From Tropicimonas isoalkanivorans (lineage in GTDB: Bacteria; Pseudomonadota; Alphaproteobacteria; Rhodobacterales; Rhodobacteraceae), in contig NZ_FOLG01000019.1 of assembly GCF_900112335.1 (NCBI RefSeq), forward strand, positions 1-61,979: 61,979 bases of DNA, written 5' to 3'. Below, piece after piece: positions 1 to 9,838 of this stretch (the first letter of the stretch is position 1; every line of letters begins with the position of its first letter). A model generated the notes under the pieces. That model saw only the letters and a program-made list of their open reading frames with translations. It was not told the origin of the DNA and did not search any database. Position numbers and translations under genes: made by a program.

Positions 1-264
1 CGTCTGCTCGCCGTGATCAGCGGCCAAGCCGACCATCATCTGGGCAAAGATGCCTTTATCGCTCCAACGCTTCCAACGGTTGTAGAGCGTTTTGTGCGGG
101 CCATATTCCCTCGGCGCATCTCGCCATCGTAAGCCATTGCGATTGATGAAGATAATCCCGCTCAAAACACGCTTGTCATCGACGCGAGGCTTGCCATGGG
201 ACTTTGGGAAGAAAGGCTCAAGACGCGCCATCTGCGCATCCGTCAGCCAGAAAAGATCAGACAT
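1..264 (-). CDS. IS5-family transposase, N-terminal part
   Basis: The first 88 residues of a transposase read without a stop to the window edge. They start MSDLFWLTDAQMARLEPFFP and carry the RWRDAP and YNRWKRW signatures of the N-terminal helix-turn-helix region of IS5/IS427-type transposases. The DDE catalytic core would lie beyond position 1. IS427-type elements often make the full enzyme by a frameshift between two reading frames; this part would be the first frame. Intact or dead status cannot be judged. Confidence 0.85.
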   Translation of the reverse strand, partial: MSDLFWLTDAQMARLEPFFPKSHGKPRVDDKRVLSGIIFINRNGLRWRDAPREYGPHKTLYNRWKRWSDKGIFAQMMVGLAADHGEQT

Positions 265-328
265 GTTCACCGCTCGGTTTTCGGACCGTGAATCACGCCC
301 CTACCCGGAAATCAATGGGTCCTGACCC
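1..328 (-). mobile_element. IS5-family insertion sequence, one end only
   Basis: The left edge of the window lies inside an IS5-family element whose transposase starts at 264 and runs leftward out of view. The probable terminal inverted repeat is the 12-base stretch at 317-328, which reads GGGTCAGGACCC on the minus strand, next to a TA at 329-330 that would fit a short target duplication. This resembles ends known from the IS427 subgroup, but the other end is not visible, so the boundary is an inference. Confidence 0.7.
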
Positions 329-385
329 TAAAAGAGTCCTAAGCGTCAGAGGTCGTATTTCTCGGATTTTACGAAAACCATCCAT

Positions 386-727
386 TCAGGCCCGGCGCTC
401 CACTTGACGGCGCGGGTGTGCAAGGTCCCGAACCTTTCCAGCGTTCGTGTAGGTTTCCAGCTGATTGGACGCACGACGAATGTCCGAAAGTCTCGATCGC
501 GCCGCCTTGACCCCCTCGAGCGATGCCTGCAAAAGTTTCTCGTTTCGCTCGGATAGCTGCCGTATTTTTGCGAGGTCGGCAGGCTCATGCGATACCACTG
601 CCGTGTCGGACAGAAGGCCCTCTTTCTGTTTCGCGATGCGTTCCAGTTCCGCGAAGTCGCCCTCCAGCAGCATATTTCGCTCCCGTTCCAAAATGGCGGT
701 CAGGGTTGAGGTAGTTTTATGGGTCAT
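386..727 (-). CDS. flgN: FlgN-like flagellar export chaperone
   Basis: A 113-residue, mostly helical protein. Residues 1-80 are rich in heptad-like Leu/Glu/Arg spacing, as in FlgN chaperones, which hold the hook-filament junction proteins FlgK and FlgL before export. FlgN sequences diverge strongly, so the call rests on size, helical composition and context: it overlaps the flgJ-like gene by 11 bases in the same direction, and fliK and flgD lie next door. Its 3' end is only about 58 bases from the IS end at 328, so flagellar genes once further downstream may have been displaced. Confidence 0.6.
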   Translation of the reverse strand: MTHKTTSTLTAILERERNMLLEGDFAELERIAKQKEGLLSDTAVVSHEPADLAKIRQLSERNEKLLQASLEGVKAARSRLSDIRRASNQLETYTNAGKVRDLAHPRRQVERRA

Positions 728-1013
728 TGGTTCTTTCCTTGAGGGATTCGAAAATCATCTCAGCCAGTCCTATTCCACCGTTCTTCACCATTTCCTTGGC
801 CTGGGCATCCCGAAGAAAACTCGCGTATTGTTCTTCCCCTATGCCCCCTCCAAAAGAGTCGGAGGACTTTCCCACACCCGCGTAGTCCAGCATTTCAGAG
901 AGAAACGCGGCCTCCATATCTCGAGCCACCTTCATGAGCGGTTGGTCCTTGGCCCGTTCTCTGGCGCCCATCGGGCGTTCGATCGGGATTTGCGCGAGAG
1001 GCGAAATCTTCAT
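717..1013 (-). CDS. flgJ: FlgJ-like rod-binding protein
   Basis: A 98-residue protein matching only the rod-binding domain of FlgJ (central segment around DMEAAFLSEMLDYAG, then GGGIGEEQYASFLRD). Enteric FlgJ carries an extra muramidase domain; alphaproteobacterial versions usually lack it, so the short length is normal. The domain is thought to cap or scaffold the growing flagellar rod in the periplasm. The ATG at 1013 gives the family-like start MKISPLAQIP; a longer reading frame upstream antisense to fliK was rejected. Its end overlaps the FlgN-like gene by 11 bases, suggesting coupled translation. Confidence 0.78.
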   Translation of the reverse strand: MKISPLAQIPIERPMGARERAKDQPLMKVARDMEAAFLSEMLDYAGVGKSSDSFGGGIGEEQYASFLRDAQAKEMVKNGGIGLAEMIFESLKERTNDP

Positions 1014-1129
1014 ATGTCGATCTATCCAATTTGCACGACTTTCGGCGAAATTAGGCCGATGCTGGTAAAGGATCGGTAACCCGGCACGTGCATGGTTCTC
1101 CAAGTCGCAGGAAGACGTCCGAAAAAGCC

Positions 1130-2644
1130 ATGCAATACGTACTTCACCACTCCGCAAGCCTCCTTTCGGGAGCAAAGGCGGTTCCATCGCGGTCCGGTGA
1201 GACGCCAGCGGAGGTTGTCGAGGGTGAGTCGTTCGGCGAACTGATACAGAACGTGAATGATCCGGACCCGCCAGGGGACGTCGTCGCATTCTTGGCCAAT
1301 CCGTCCGGACGGGCCGTCGTTCCGTTGCCGGAAATGGTCGCGGAAGGCGCGTCCGATTGGGACGTGGACGTGCAAGCCGACGATGTGCACGGCATTGAAA
1401 CAGTGCGTCACCTCGTGGACGAGCTTCCGCTCGAACCACGACACATCGCGCAGCCTAGTCTCGTTGGCTCACATGATGACCGAGCGCTCTCGAAAACTGA
1501 CGCGAAGGATATGGATACCGGCGTGGTCGCGATGCCGGAGGCTAGCCGGGTCGATGCTCGCGAAGCGCAGGTGCAAGCGACATGGAATGGTCGGGATGCG
1601 CCGATGTTGGGACAGGTCGCGGCGAAAGACCCGCCAGCGAGGGGGGACGTCGACTCACATGCAGACCGTGAGGAAAGGCCGAGCATCAATCCATTTCTCG
1701 TCGGCCAGCCCGCGACGGTACCAAAACAGAATGAACAACTCCAAGGTTTGCCTCCCGGGCAAGAGGAGCTGCCAGCCTTCAAACGGGAACCCTCACGCCC
1801 CGCGTCTTTGGAGAATTCGCGGGTAGTTTTGGACGACCTAAAGCCCAGCGTGACGCCCCCCGGCGAAACGGAGTGTCAGTCCATAGCGAGGACCGAACCA
1901 CCGGAGACTGAAGTAACAACTGAGGAAAAAAATATCGCACAGCACCTCTCCGAGCGAACCCCTCATCGGACACAGGCCCATGCGAACACAGCACGAACGG
2001 AGACAAAATTTGCTTCGGAGACGTCGACCGCCCCTGCCACGACGAGCCGCCCCACGATCGATGTTGTCGCTAAGGCGAGATCCGCGCCCGATCCGCTATC
2101 GAATCCTCCCGAAGTGAAGGTCCTGGATCTTGAGGAGGCCTTAGGTAAGTCCGAGCCGCGGGAGTTCGTCCATCTCGCATCGGGCGAGCGGCCCTTGACG
2201 GTCCCGCCTACCGCCCGCTCTCACCTGACCCCCGTAAGCGCTATGCATGCTCTGCGGACGGCATCCAACCAGGTCGCCGAGGTCACCCGGGATGCGGCGA
2301 GCGGAGCCGTTGAAGTGCGTCTCGATCCCGAGGAACTCGGCCGTCTCAGCATATCGTTCTCTTCCCGCGATGCCGCTCTCACCGTGACCATACTCGCGGA
2401 TCGGCCCGATACGATAGAACTGGTCCGGCGCTCAATGGGGGAGTTCCTGCAGGACCTTCGCGACCTTGGCTTCCAGAATCTTTCTGTCGACGTAGGATCC
2501 TCACAGGGCGAAGGCTTTTCCAGCATGGGCGAAGGTCCGACAGAAGTGATCCCACTCGCTGGTGATGCGCAAGAAGGCGACCAGCCAGCGACGCCCCTTC
2601 CCACCCACGCCTCCCGGTCTGCCGGGTTGGACATGAGACTTTGA
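1130..2644 (+). CDS. fliK: FliK flagellar hook-length control protein
   Basis: A 504-residue protein with a long, low-complexity, Pro/Glu/Thr-rich N-terminal part (about residues 1-380) and a conserved C-terminal Flg_hook domain around VEVRLDPEELGRLSISF and the following beta-strand/helix segment. FliK is secreted through the flagellar export gate, measures hook length and switches export to filament subunits. Its stop is 7 bases before flgD, which makes the hook scaffold, so the pair is probably co-transcribed. A GTG at 1088 would add 14 residues; neither start has a strong ribosome site. Confidence 0.82.
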   Translation: MQYVLHHSASLLSGAKAVPSRSGETPAEVVEGESFGELIQNVNDPDPPGDVVAFLANPSGRAVVPLPEMVAEGASDWDVDVQADDVHGIETVRHLVDELPLEPRHIAQPSLVGSHDDRALSKTDAKDMDTGVVAMPEASRVDAREAQVQATWNGRDAPMLGQVAAKDPPARGDVDSHADREERPSINPFLVGQPATVPKQNEQLQGLPPGQEELPAFKREPSRPASLENSRVVLDDLKPSVTPPGETECQSIARTEPPETEVTTEEKNIAQHLSERTPHRTQAHANTARTETKFASETSTAPATTSRPTIDVVAKARSAPDPLSNPPEVKVLDLEEALGKSEPREFVHLASGERPLTVPPTARSHLTPVSAMHALRTASNQVAEVTRDAASGAVEVRLDPEELGRLSISFSSRDAALTVTILADRPDTIELVRRSMGEFLQDLRDLGFQNLSVDVGSSQGEGFSSMGEGPTEVIPLAGDAQEGDQPATPLPTHASRSAGLDMRL

Positions 2645-2651
2645 GGCCACC

Positions 2652-3326
2652 ATGGACGCCATATCCGACGCCACGAGTGTTTCCCCATCCGCTTCCAGCA
2701 AGACGTCGTCCACGGCCTCCGACAAGGGCGTGGTATCCTCCGACTTCGAGACGTTTCTGAAGATGATGACGGCCCAGATAGAGAATCAGGATCCGCTCAA
2801 TCCGCTCGATGCAACGGACTTCGCCACCCAACTCGCGACCTTCTCGGGCGTGGAGCAGCAGGTGAAGACAAACGAACTGCTCAGCGCCCTGCGTCAGGAC
2901 TCCGGAGCAATGGATCTCTCGCGGTTGGCGGACTGGGTCGGCACCAGCGTTCGGGTACCCGCAGATGCCGCCTTCGAGGGCGAGCCGGTCGATTTGTGGG
3001 TAAAACCGCTCGAGATTGCAGACCATGCGCAGCTCGTCATCAAGGACGGGCAAGGAAAAGAACGAAACCGAATCGCATTATCAATGGCCGAGGGACCGCT
3101 GGAATGGACCGGCGTTGACTCCAAGGGGGCGAATGTCGCCTGGGGAAACTACACCTTTGATGTCGAGAGTTACGATAAGGACGGGGATCTTCTCGCGACG
3201 GAACCGGCGCAGATCTATGCCGACGTAATCGAGGCGCGGAGCGACGGTGCGTCCACCCTGCTGGTGCTGAAGGGTGGACAGGAAGTTTCATCGGACAGTG
3301 TCACCGCAGTCCGTGGCGTTCGGTAA
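2652..3326 (+). CDS. flgD: FlgD hook-cap scaffolding protein
   Basis: A 224-residue protein. The N-terminal FlgD signature is clear at residues 30-70 (FLKMMTAQIENQDPLNP, then FATQLATFSGVEQQVKTNE). The rest fits the FlgD Ig-like and tudor-like domains, with the WTGVDSKGANVAWGNYTF segment typical of the FlgD Ig domain. FlgD caps the growing hook and is needed for FlgE assembly. It follows fliK by 7 bases and ends 12 bases before the 3' end of ubiB on the other strand, leaving almost no room for a separate terminator. Confidence 0.9.
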   Translation: MDAISDATSVSPSASSKTSSTASDKGVVSSDFETFLKMMTAQIENQDPLNPLDATDFATQLATFSGVEQQVKTNELLSALRQDSGAMDLSRLADWVGTSVRVPADAAFEGEPVDLWVKPLEIADHAQLVIKDGQGKERNRIALSMAEGPLEWTGVDSKGANVAWGNYTFDVESYDKDGDLLATEPAQIYADVIEARSDGASTLLVLKGGQEVSSDSVTAVRGVR

Positions 3327-3338
3327 CGCTGGATTAGC

Positions 3339-4871
3339 TTAGAGGAGCGACTGCACCCAACCGGCTGCAACCGCAACGGCGGCACCGGCAAGGAACCATG
3401 CCAGTCTCCCCTTGGAGCGGGATTTCTCCACCACGACGAGGTGCTGCGCCGACTGTTCGGCAAGCGCGTTCTCGGCGAGTTGTGGCAGCCGGGGCGTGAA
3501 GCGCGCCAACACGACGGCCGTCCTGGCGAGGTCACGCAGAAGCGCCTTCGGGCCAATGCTGTCCTTGATGTACTCTTCCACCACGGGCCGAGCCACGTCC
3601 CACATGTTGATATTCGGATACAGGGACCGGGACACGCCTTCGACGACGACCATCGTGCGTTGAAGGTGAATGAGCTCGATGCGCGTCTCCATGCCGAAAC
3701 GCTCGGTTACTTCGAATAGGTAGGCGAGCACCCGACCCATGGAGATATCGCCCGCCGACATGCCGAAGATCGGCTCGCCCACGACCCGCAGGGCGCTGGC
3801 GAATTCGTCGATATCGCGATCGGGCGGCACGTATCCCGCCTCGAAGTGCACCTCCGCCACCCGGCGGTAGTCCTTCTTGATAAAGCCATAGATGATCTCT
3901 GCGTAAACCCTGCGAGTATAGGCATCCAGCCGCCCCATGATCCCGAAATCCAGCGCGATGATATCGCCATTCGGAGCGATCTTCAGGTTGCCCTGGTGCA
4001 TGTCGGCGTGGAAAAAGCCGTCTCGAAGAGCGTGTTGGAGGAAATAGGACAGCACGCGCTCGCCGATGGCCTTCCGGTCATGGCCGGCCGCGTCGATCCG
4101 CTCCAGATCGTTTGCGGAGATGCCCTCGGCCCAGTCCATCGTCATGATGCGCCGGTCCGACAAAGCCCAGTGCATCTTGGGCACCTGAAACCCCGGATCG
4201 TCGCGCGTGCTGGCCTCAAATTCGGAGGCAGAGGCGGACTCGAGCCGCAAGTCTAACTCGCCCCGAACGGACCCTTCGAAATGGGTGATGACACCCCGGG
4301 GATTGAGCCGGCGGGAGGACGGCGAGAGCGTTTCGATCAGCCAGGCGGCCAGGTAAAAGGCGTCGAAGTCGCGGCGGAAATCCCGCTCGATGTGCGGGCG
4401 AAGGACCTTCACGGCCACGTCTGCGCCCGTTTCGGCGATCGTCGCGCGGTGAACCTGGGCGATGGATGCGGCCGCGATCGGTTCCGAAAAGCTCGAGAAA
4501 ACCTCGTCGACCTTAATGTCCAGTTCCCGTTCGATCGACGCGATGGCCACGTCCCGCGGGAAGGGCGGCATCCGGTCCTGCAGGATTTTCAGCTGCCGGG
4601 ACAGGTCGTCTCCCACCACGTCAGGACGGGTCGAGAGGATCTGACCCAGCTTGACATAGGCGGGCCCCATCGCCTGGAGCGCCCGGAGCAACGGCGGCAG
4701 GCTCGGATCCCCGGCGCGGCCAAGCCACGCAAAGGTCCAGCCGATGGAGCGGGAGACCACCCGGATTGCCGGGGGGGCGCTGAAGGCTTCCAGCACCACG
4801 CCCATGGCGCCGGTACGCTGGAACGTGGCGCCGGTTCGGATCAGGCGCCAGATATTGTGAGGGCCGCGCAA
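3339..4871 (-). CDS. ubiB: UbiB, ABC1/AarF kinase-like ubiquinone biosynthesis protein
   Basis: A UbiB-family protein of 510 residues ending in a hydrophobic membrane anchor (AWFLAGAAVAVAAGWVQSLL). The atypical kinase core shows the family hallmarks: KLGQILSTRPD near the N-terminus (KxGQ motif), SIAQVHRA in place of the usual nucleotide loop, AVKVL, and a DxHQGN-like catalytic stretch (ADMHQGN) followed by LDFGIMGRLD. UbiB supports aerobic ubiquinone synthesis, probably as an ATPase. The TTG at 4871 gives the usual family start (M)RGPHNIWRL with GGAAG about 10 bases upstream; an ATG at 4904 adds 11 unusual residues and overlaps ubiE. Confidence 0.9.
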   Translation of the reverse strand: MRGPHNIWRLIRTGATFQRTGAMGVVLEAFSAPPAIRVVSRSIGWTFAWLGRAGDPSLPPLLRALQAMGPAYVKLGQILSTRPDVVGDDLSRQLKILQDRMPPFPRDVAIASIERELDIKVDEVFSSFSEPIAAASIAQVHRATIAETGADVAVKVLRPHIERDFRRDFDAFYLAAWLIETLSPSSRRLNPRGVITHFEGSVRGELDLRLESASASEFEASTRDDPGFQVPKMHWALSDRRIMTMDWAEGISANDLERIDAAGHDRKAIGERVLSYFLQHALRDGFFHADMHQGNLKIAPNGDIIALDFGIMGRLDAYTRRVYAEIIYGFIKKDYRRVAEVHFEAGYVPPDRDIDEFASALRVVGEPIFGMSAGDISMGRVLAYLFEVTERFGMETRIELIHLQRTMVVVEGVSRSLYPNINMWDVARPVVEEYIKDSIGPKALLRDLARTAVVLARFTPRLPQLAENALAEQSAQHLVVVEKSRSKGRLAWFLAGAAVAVAAGWVQSLL

Positions 4872-4875
4872 GGGA

Positions 4876-5628
4876 TCAGAACTTCCAGCCGGAGTGCAGG
4901 GCAACGATGCCCATCGACATGTTGCGGTATTTCACCTGCTCGAAGCCGGCGGCGCGGATCATCTCCGCGAAGCGTTCCTGATCGGGGAACTTGCGGATGG
5001 ATTCGACGAGGTATTGGTAACTGTCGCGATCCTGCGTGACCACCTGACCCAAGGTCGGGATTACGTTATAGGAGTAGCGGTCATAGGCCCATTGCAACGC
5101 GGGGTTAGGAAGCTGAGAGAATTCCAGCGTCATCAGCCGGCCGCCCGGTTTGAGCACGCGGAATGCCTCTGAGAGTGCGTCTTCGATCCGGGTCACGTTG
5201 CGAGTGCCGAAGCTGTTGGTGACGACGTCGAAGGAATTGTCGGCGAAAGGCAGGTCCATGGCATCGCCCACGACCCAGTCAAGCTTGTCGGCGAGTTGTG
5301 CGGCCTCGGCGCGCTTGCGCCCTTCTTCCAGCATGTCCGCGGTCATGTCGCACACGACGGCCGACGCCCCCGGCGCCCGGGTGAGGAAGCGGAACGCGAT
5401 ATCGCCCGTTCCGCCGGCCACGTCCAGCAGGCGTTGCCCGTCGCGCGGGGCAAGCCAGTCCATCATGGCGTCTTTCCAGAGGCGATGGACCCCGCCGCTC
5501 ATCAGGTCGTTCATCAAATCGTAGCGCGACGCCACCGACGAGAAGACCTCGTGCACGAGGCCCTTCTTCTCGTCCTCCGCCACTGTGCGGTCGCCGAAAT
5601 GGGTGGTTCTGGTTTTGTCGTCGCCCAT
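4876..5628 (-). CDS. ubiE: UbiE/MenG C-methyltransferase
   Basis: A 250-residue SAM-dependent methyltransferase that performs the C-methylation step of ubiquinone (and, where present, menaquinone) synthesis. UbiE signatures are visible: [18 protein letters not shown], the SAM loop [13 protein letters not shown], and [26 protein letters not shown]. The ATG at 5628 was chosen because the conserved protein starts with [10 protein letters not shown]; the frame stays open further upstream but there it lies opposite mutM. ubiB follows 4 bases after its stop, so the two quinone genes form an operon divergent from mutM. Confidence 0.93.
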   Translation of the reverse strand: MGDDKTRTTHFGDRTVAEDEKKGLVHEVFSSVASRYDLMNDLMSGGVHRLWKDAMMDWLAPRDGQRLLDVAGGTGDIAFRFLTRAPGASAVVCDMTADMLEEGRKRAEAAQLADKLDWVVGDAMDLPFADNSFDVVTNSFGTRNVTRIEDALSEAFRVLKPGGRLMTLEFSQLPNPALQWAYDRYSYNVIPTLGQVVTQDRDSYQYLVESIRKFPDQERFAEMIRAAGFEQVKYRNMSMGIVALHSGWKF

Positions 5629-5723
5629 GGGGACTTGCTCCCGGTCATTTTCCCCCCTCCTTATAGGGCGCTGCCGGGGGGTTACAATGGACCCTGCCGG
5701 GGGCTGCGGCGAAGGGGAACAGG

Positions 5724-6575
5724 ATGCCCGAACTTCCGGAGGTTGAGACGGTGCGGCGCGGGCTGGAGCCGGCAATGGTCGGCCATGTCATCACCCATGC
5801 AGACGTGCGCCGACCGGACCTGCGGTGGCCGCTGCCGGAAGGAATGGCCAGCCGCCTGACGGGCGCGCGGGTGCTCAATCTGCGCCGGCGCTCGAAGTAC
5901 ATTCTCGCAGATCTCTCCAGCAGCGAATCATTGTTGATTCACCTCGGCATGTCGGGGCGAATGGTGATTTCCGGCGAGGCGCCGGGGCACTTCTTCCAAC
6001 CGATCGTACCGATGGAGAAACACGATCACGTCGTGCTGGATATGGACGGAGGTGCCCGGATCACCTTCAACGACGCGCGCCGTTTCGGTGCGATGGACCT
6101 GGTCGCGACGGCTTCCGCGGATGCACATCCCCTGCTGGTGGCGCTCGGTCCCGAGCCGCTCGGGAATGTGTTCGATGAAACGTACCTGGTAACGGCGCTG
6201 CGCGGCCGCAAAACCCCTATCAAGAGTGCGCTGCTGGATCAGAAACTCGTGGCCGGACTGGGCAACATCTACGTGTGCGAAGTCCTGCATCGGGCAGGCA
6301 TAGCGCCCACCCGCCGGTCGGACCGAATTGCCGCCGCACGCGTGGCGGCGCTGGTTCCCGCAATCCGGACGGTCCTGACGGAAGCGATCGCAGCCGGCGG
6401 CTCGAGCCTGCGCGATCACCGCCAGGCCAACGGGGACCTCGGGTATTTCCAGCACAGTTTCCGCGTGTACGGGCGCGCGGGGCAGCCCTGCCTGCGCCCG
6501 GGGTGCGGTGGAACCATACGGCGGATCGTCCAGGCGGGCCGCTCCACCTTCTACTGCCCGGCATGCCAAAGATAG
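5724..6575 (+). CDS. mutM: MutM/Fpg formamidopyrimidine-DNA glycosylase
   Basis: A 283-residue base-excision repair enzyme that removes 8-oxoguanine and ring-opened purines and cuts the abasic strand. The start [16 protein letters not shown] supplies the catalytic N-terminal proline (after Met removal) and Glu. Other hallmarks are the conserved Lys region HLGMSGR, the helix-two-turn-helix around [22 protein letters not shown], and a C-terminal zinc finger with four Cys (CLRPGC and CPAC). The gene is divergent from ubiE with about 95 bases between the starts, leaving space for two promoters. Confidence 0.96.
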   Translation: MPELPEVETVRRGLEPAMVGHVITHADVRRPDLRWPLPEGMASRLTGARVLNLRRRSKYILADLSSSESLLIHLGMSGRMVISGEAPGHFFQPIVPMEKHDHVVLDMDGGARITFNDARRFGAMDLVATASADAHPLLVALGPEPLGNVFDETYLVTALRGRKTPIKSALLDQKLVAGLGNIYVCEVLHRAGIAPTRRSDRIAAARVAALVPAIRTVLTEAIAAGGSSLRDHRQANGDLGYFQHSFRVYGRAGQPCLRPGCGGTIRRIVQAGRSTFYCPACQR

Positions 6576-6639
6576 CTTGATTGCCGCTCTCAGGGTGGTA
6601 ACCCTTGCGACCTGTGAAATCACAGAAAGGCTCGGCCGC

Positions 6640-7416
6640 ATGGCTTTCGAGACGCTGATCGTCGAAATAAATGATCATATCTGCCTCATCAGGCTGAACC
6701 GCCCCGACGCGCTGAACGCGCTCAACACCCAACTTCTCGACGAACTCGGTCAAGCACTGCGCGAGGCCGAAGAGAATGAAAAGGTCCGCTGCATTGTCCT
6801 GACCGGGTCCGAAAAGGCTTTCGCTGCCGGGGCCGACATCGCGGAAATGTCCGAGAAATCGTTCGTGGATGCCTTTGGCTCAGACCTGTTCGCGCCGCAG
6901 GTGGAAGCGATCCAGCGCTGCCGCAAACCCATTATCGCGGCGGTTGCAGGGTACGCTCTCGGGGGCGGCTGCGAATTGGCGATGATGTGTGATTTCATCA
7001 TTGCCGCGGATACGGCCAAGTTCGGCCAACCCGAGATCAACCTTGGCGTTATTGCGGGCATGGGCGGCACCCAGCGGCTGACCCGCCTCGTCGGCAAGTC
7101 GAAGTCGATGGACATGCACCTGACTGGACGCTTCATGGACGCCGAGGAGGCCGAGCGCGCCGGTCTGGTCTCCAGGGTGGTTCCCGCCAAGAAGCTGGTG
7201 GAGGAGGCGACGAACGCCGCCAACAAGATCGCGCGAAAGTCCGCGCTCACGGTGATGGCCGTGAAGGAGGCGGTGAACCGCAGCTACGAGATGCCGCTGC
7301 GCGAGGGCCTGTTGTTCGAGCGGCGCCTGTTCCACGCGCTTTTCGCGACCGAAGACCAGAAGGAAGGGATGGGCGCGTTTCTCGACAAGCGCGAAGCGCA
7401 GTTCCGGGACAAGTGA
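6640..7416 (+). CDS. enoyl-CoA hydratase
   Basis: A 258-residue crotonase-superfamily protein, the normal length for enoyl-CoA hydratase, which adds water to trans-2-enoyl-CoA in beta-oxidation. The oxyanion-hole stretches [11 protein letters not shown] and [14 protein letters not shown], and the catalytic region [20 protein letters not shown] with its Glu, are all intact. The ATG at 6640 gives the family-like start MAFETLIVE; longer starts run into the mutM 3' end. Paralogues of different substrate range cannot be told apart here. This gene commonly sits before rpsT and dnaA in alphaproteobacteria. Confidence 0.9.
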   Translation: MAFETLIVEINDHICLIRLNRPDALNALNTQLLDELGQALREAEENEKVRCIVLTGSEKAFAAGADIAEMSEKSFVDAFGSDLFAPQVEAIQRCRKPIIAAVAGYALGGGCELAMMCDFIIAADTAKFGQPEINLGVIAGMGGTQRLTRLVGKSKSMDMHLTGRFMDAEEAERAGLVSRVVPAKKLVEEATNAANKIARKSALTVMAVKEAVNRSYEMPLREGLLFERRLFHALFATEDQKEGMGAFLDKREAQFRDK

Positions 7417-7430
7417 TCGCGTTTTTCCGG

Positions 7431-7459
7431 TTGACTCATTGCGGAGACCTCCCTAGAGA
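7431..7459 (+). promoter_or_regulatory. predicted sigma-70 promoter of rpsT
   Basis: TTGACT at 7431-7436 and TAGAGA at 7454-7459 are separated by 17 bases, a close match to the housekeeping promoter pattern. Transcription would start near 7466, about 38 bases before the rpsT start codon. This is pattern recognition only. Confidence 0.6.
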
Positions 7460-7503
7460 CGCGGCTTCAGATAACCAACCACCGAAATTCGGAATCCGAT
7501 CAC

Positions 7504-7770
7504 ATGGCTAACACGCCCCAGTCCAAGAAGCGCGCCCGCCAGAATGAACGGCGCTATGCCGTCAACAAGGCGCGTCGGTCGCGTATCCGGACTTTCCTTC
7601 GGAAAGTCGAGGAAGCGATCAGTTCGGGGGACAAGGAGGCCGCTGCCGCCGCTCTCCGCGACGCTCAGCCCGAGCTGATGCGTGGCGTGACCAAGGGTGT
7701 TCTGCACAAGAACACCGCGGCGCGGAAGATGTCCCGCCTGTCGTCGCGGGTGAAGGCCATCAGCGCCTGA
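7504..7770 (+). CDS. rpsT: 30S ribosomal protein S20
   Basis: An 88-residue, very basic protein starting [20 protein letters not shown], the universal S20 pattern, and continuing with helix-forming Arg/Lys-rich segments and [17 protein letters not shown] at the C-terminus. S20 binds 16S rRNA early in small-subunit assembly. It has its own predicted promoter upstream and a strong terminator just after the stop, so it is probably a single-gene transcript placed directly before dnaA, as in many alphaproteobacteria. Confidence 0.97.
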   Translation: MANTPQSKKRARQNERRYAVNKARRSRIRTFLRKVEEAISSGDKEAAAAALRDAQPELMRGVTKGVLHKNTAARKMSRLSSRVKAISA

Positions 7771-7791
7771 ACCACCATCGATATTGATACG

Positions 7792-7830
7792 AACGGACGC
7801 GCCCATCGGGTGCGTCCGTTTGCGTTTTTT
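7792..7830 (+). terminator. Rho-independent terminator of rpsT
   Basis: A perfect 9-base stem (AACGGACGC at 7792-7800 with GCGTCCGTT at 7812-7820) is followed within two bases by a run of T ending at 7830. Further Ts follow at 7834-7839. Confidence 0.9.
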
Positions 7831-8330
7831 GGGTTTTTTCTTACATTTCAAGGGCTTAGATCCTGTTTCGGATTCGTTCCGGCAAAGCTTGAGTCAAGGT
7901 CGAAGTTCAGTTGCGCCTGCTCCGCCCCAGTTGCTAGCTTGCATCTGCGATTCACATCGTCCGGGGGGACATGGATCGGTCGCGGCTGGCAGAGGTCTTG
8001 GGGAAGTATCCTTTGCCGGTTTGCAGAAAGATCGAACACCCGCAAGGTCGGCGCTGCCGTCGGCCAATCGGGAGGGCGTCAGGAAAAGTGCGTGACTGTC
8101 GCACCTTACCGGGCCCCATGTCCAAAGTACTAGTCACGCCCGACCATCGCCTTTCAGCGGTGGAGGGTGTTCCTATGGGGGCACTGCTGCTCTCATGATC
8201 CGGTGCTCAGGCACCGGAGTCTTTAGTGCCGACCTCGTGGCGGGCGACTCGTGCAGGCAGCGCCAAGCCTAACCGATTCTTCGAAATCGGCCGGCCCGCG
8301 GGGCAAGAATGAAAAACGGATAAGGGCACA
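7831..8330 (+). promoter_or_regulatory. dnaA upstream region, about 500 bases
   Basis: No convincing gene lies between the rpsT terminator and dnaA. A short hairpin is visible (CCGGTGC at 8200-8206 with GCACCGG at 8211-8217, loop TCAG). No good match to the DnaA box TTATCCACA or its complement was found by eye, and no long A+T-rich unwinding tract, so an origin is not supported here. The stretch presumably holds the dnaA promoter and a leader. Confidence 0.4.
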
Positions 8331-9728
8331 ATGACAAACGACACCTGGGGACGTGTGCAGCGAGATCTTCTGGAGGCAGTAGGCAAGAACAACTACACGA
8401 CGTGGATCGAGCCTCTCGAGTTCAATACGGTCGAAAACGGCGTTGCCCGGTTTCATGTACCGACCACTTTCATCGGCAACTGGGTCTCCCGGAATTTCGG
8501 GCAGCAGATCCTCATGCACCTGACGCGTGCCGGCGCGGAGGTGGAGCGTATCGAGTTTTCCGTTGCGCCGAAGAACGGCGCCCGGAAGGACGCCGTCAGC
8601 GCCAAGGAATTTCGCACGAAGACGGAGGCGCCCGCGCCGGCCGCGCCGGTGGTTCGGACCGCCTCTGCGAATGGCTCGAATATCGATCTGCCGGGAGCGC
8701 CGCTCGACAAGCGCTTCACGTTCGACACGTTTGTCGTCGGCAAGCCCAACGAGCTCGCCCATGCCGCCGCCCGCCGGGTCGCGGAAGGGGGGCCTGTCAG
8801 CTTCAATCCGCTGTTTCTCTATGGCGGCGTGGGGCTGGGCAAGACGCATCTGATGCATGCGATCGCCTGGCACCTTCATCGGACACGCCCCGATCTGCGG
8901 GTCATGTACCTGTCTGCGGAGCAGTTCATGTATCGCTTCGTGCAAGCGTTGCGCGAGAACAGCTCCATGCAATTCAAGGAGATGTTCCGCTCCGTCGACG
9001 TGCTGATGGTGGACGACGTTCAGTTCATCGCCGGCAAGGACAGCACGCAGGAAGAGTTCTTTCACACCTTCAACGCCCTGATCGACCAACACCGCCAGAT
9101 CGTCATTTCGGCGGATCGCGCGCCAGTGGAGATCAAGAAACTGGAGGAGCGCATCGCGAGCCGCCTGCAATCGGGGCTCGTGGTGGACCTGCACCCGACG
9201 GATTACGAACTGCGCCTAGGCATCCTGCAGCACAAGGTGGAACAGTACCGCGAGAGCTACCCCGGGCTGAAGATCCAGGACGGCGTGCTGGAATTCCTTG
9301 CACACCGGATCTCCACCAATGTGCGCGTGCTCGAAGGGGCGCTGACCAAGCTGTTCGCCTTTGGCTCCCTTGTCGGGCGGGAAATCACGCTGGACCTGAC
9401 GCAGGATTGCCTTGCCGACGTGCTGCGCGCCTCCGACCGCAAGGTGACCGTGGAGGAGATTCAGCGCAAGGTTTCGGAACACTACAACATGCGTCTCTCC
9501 GACATGATCGGACCGAAACGTCACCGCACCATTGCGCGGCCGCGCCAGATGGCGATGTACCTTTCCAAGAAGCTCACCTCACGCTCCCTTCCGGAGATCG
9601 GGAAGCGCTTCGGCGGGCGGGACCATACGACCGTGATGCACGCGGTGAAGCGGATCGAGGAGCTGAAGGCGGTGGACAACCAGATCGCCGAAGACCTCGA
9701 ACTGCTTCGTCGGATGCTGGAAGCCTGA
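8331..9728 (+). CDS. dnaA: chromosomal replication initiator DnaA
   Basis: A 465-residue initiator that binds DnaA boxes, unwinds the origin and loads the helicase. Domain I occupies about residues 1-80 (WIEPLEF), followed by an Ala/Pro linker to about 120. The AAA+ domain carries Walker A GGVGLGKT at residues 165-172 and Walker [14 protein letters not shown]. Domain IV ends with the DNA-binding signature [16 protein letters not shown]. All key elements are present and the length is normal. dnaN and recF follow on the same strand. Confidence 0.98.
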   Translation: MTNDTWGRVQRDLLEAVGKNNYTTWIEPLEFNTVENGVARFHVPTTFIGNWVSRNFGQQILMHLTRAGAEVERIEFSVAPKNGARKDAVSAKEFRTKTEAPAPAAPVVRTASANGSNIDLPGAPLDKRFTFDTFVVGKPNELAHAAARRVAEGGPVSFNPLFLYGGVGLGKTHLMHAIAWHLHRTRPDLRVMYLSAEQFMYRFVQALRENSSMQFKEMFRSVDVLMVDDVQFIAGKDSTQEEFFHTFNALIDQHRQIVISADRAPVEIKKLEERIASRLQSGLVVDLHPTDYELRLGILQHKVEQYRESYPGLKIQDGVLEFLAHRISTNVRVLEGALTKLFAFGSLVGREITLDLTQDCLADVLRASDRKVTVEEIQRKVSEHYNMRLSDMIGPKRHRTIARPRQMAMYLSKKLTSRSLPEIGKRFGGRDHTTVMHAVKRIEELKAVDNQIAEDLELLRRMLEA

Positions 9729-9838
9729 CTCCACCGCACCGAAAGCGCTTTCAAAGGGCCGCGCTGTGGCGAATAGGCACTTGTGCGGCCTTCCGAAAGC
9801 GATAGGGTGCGGTTCCCGGCTGAATTGGGAGCGTTGGC

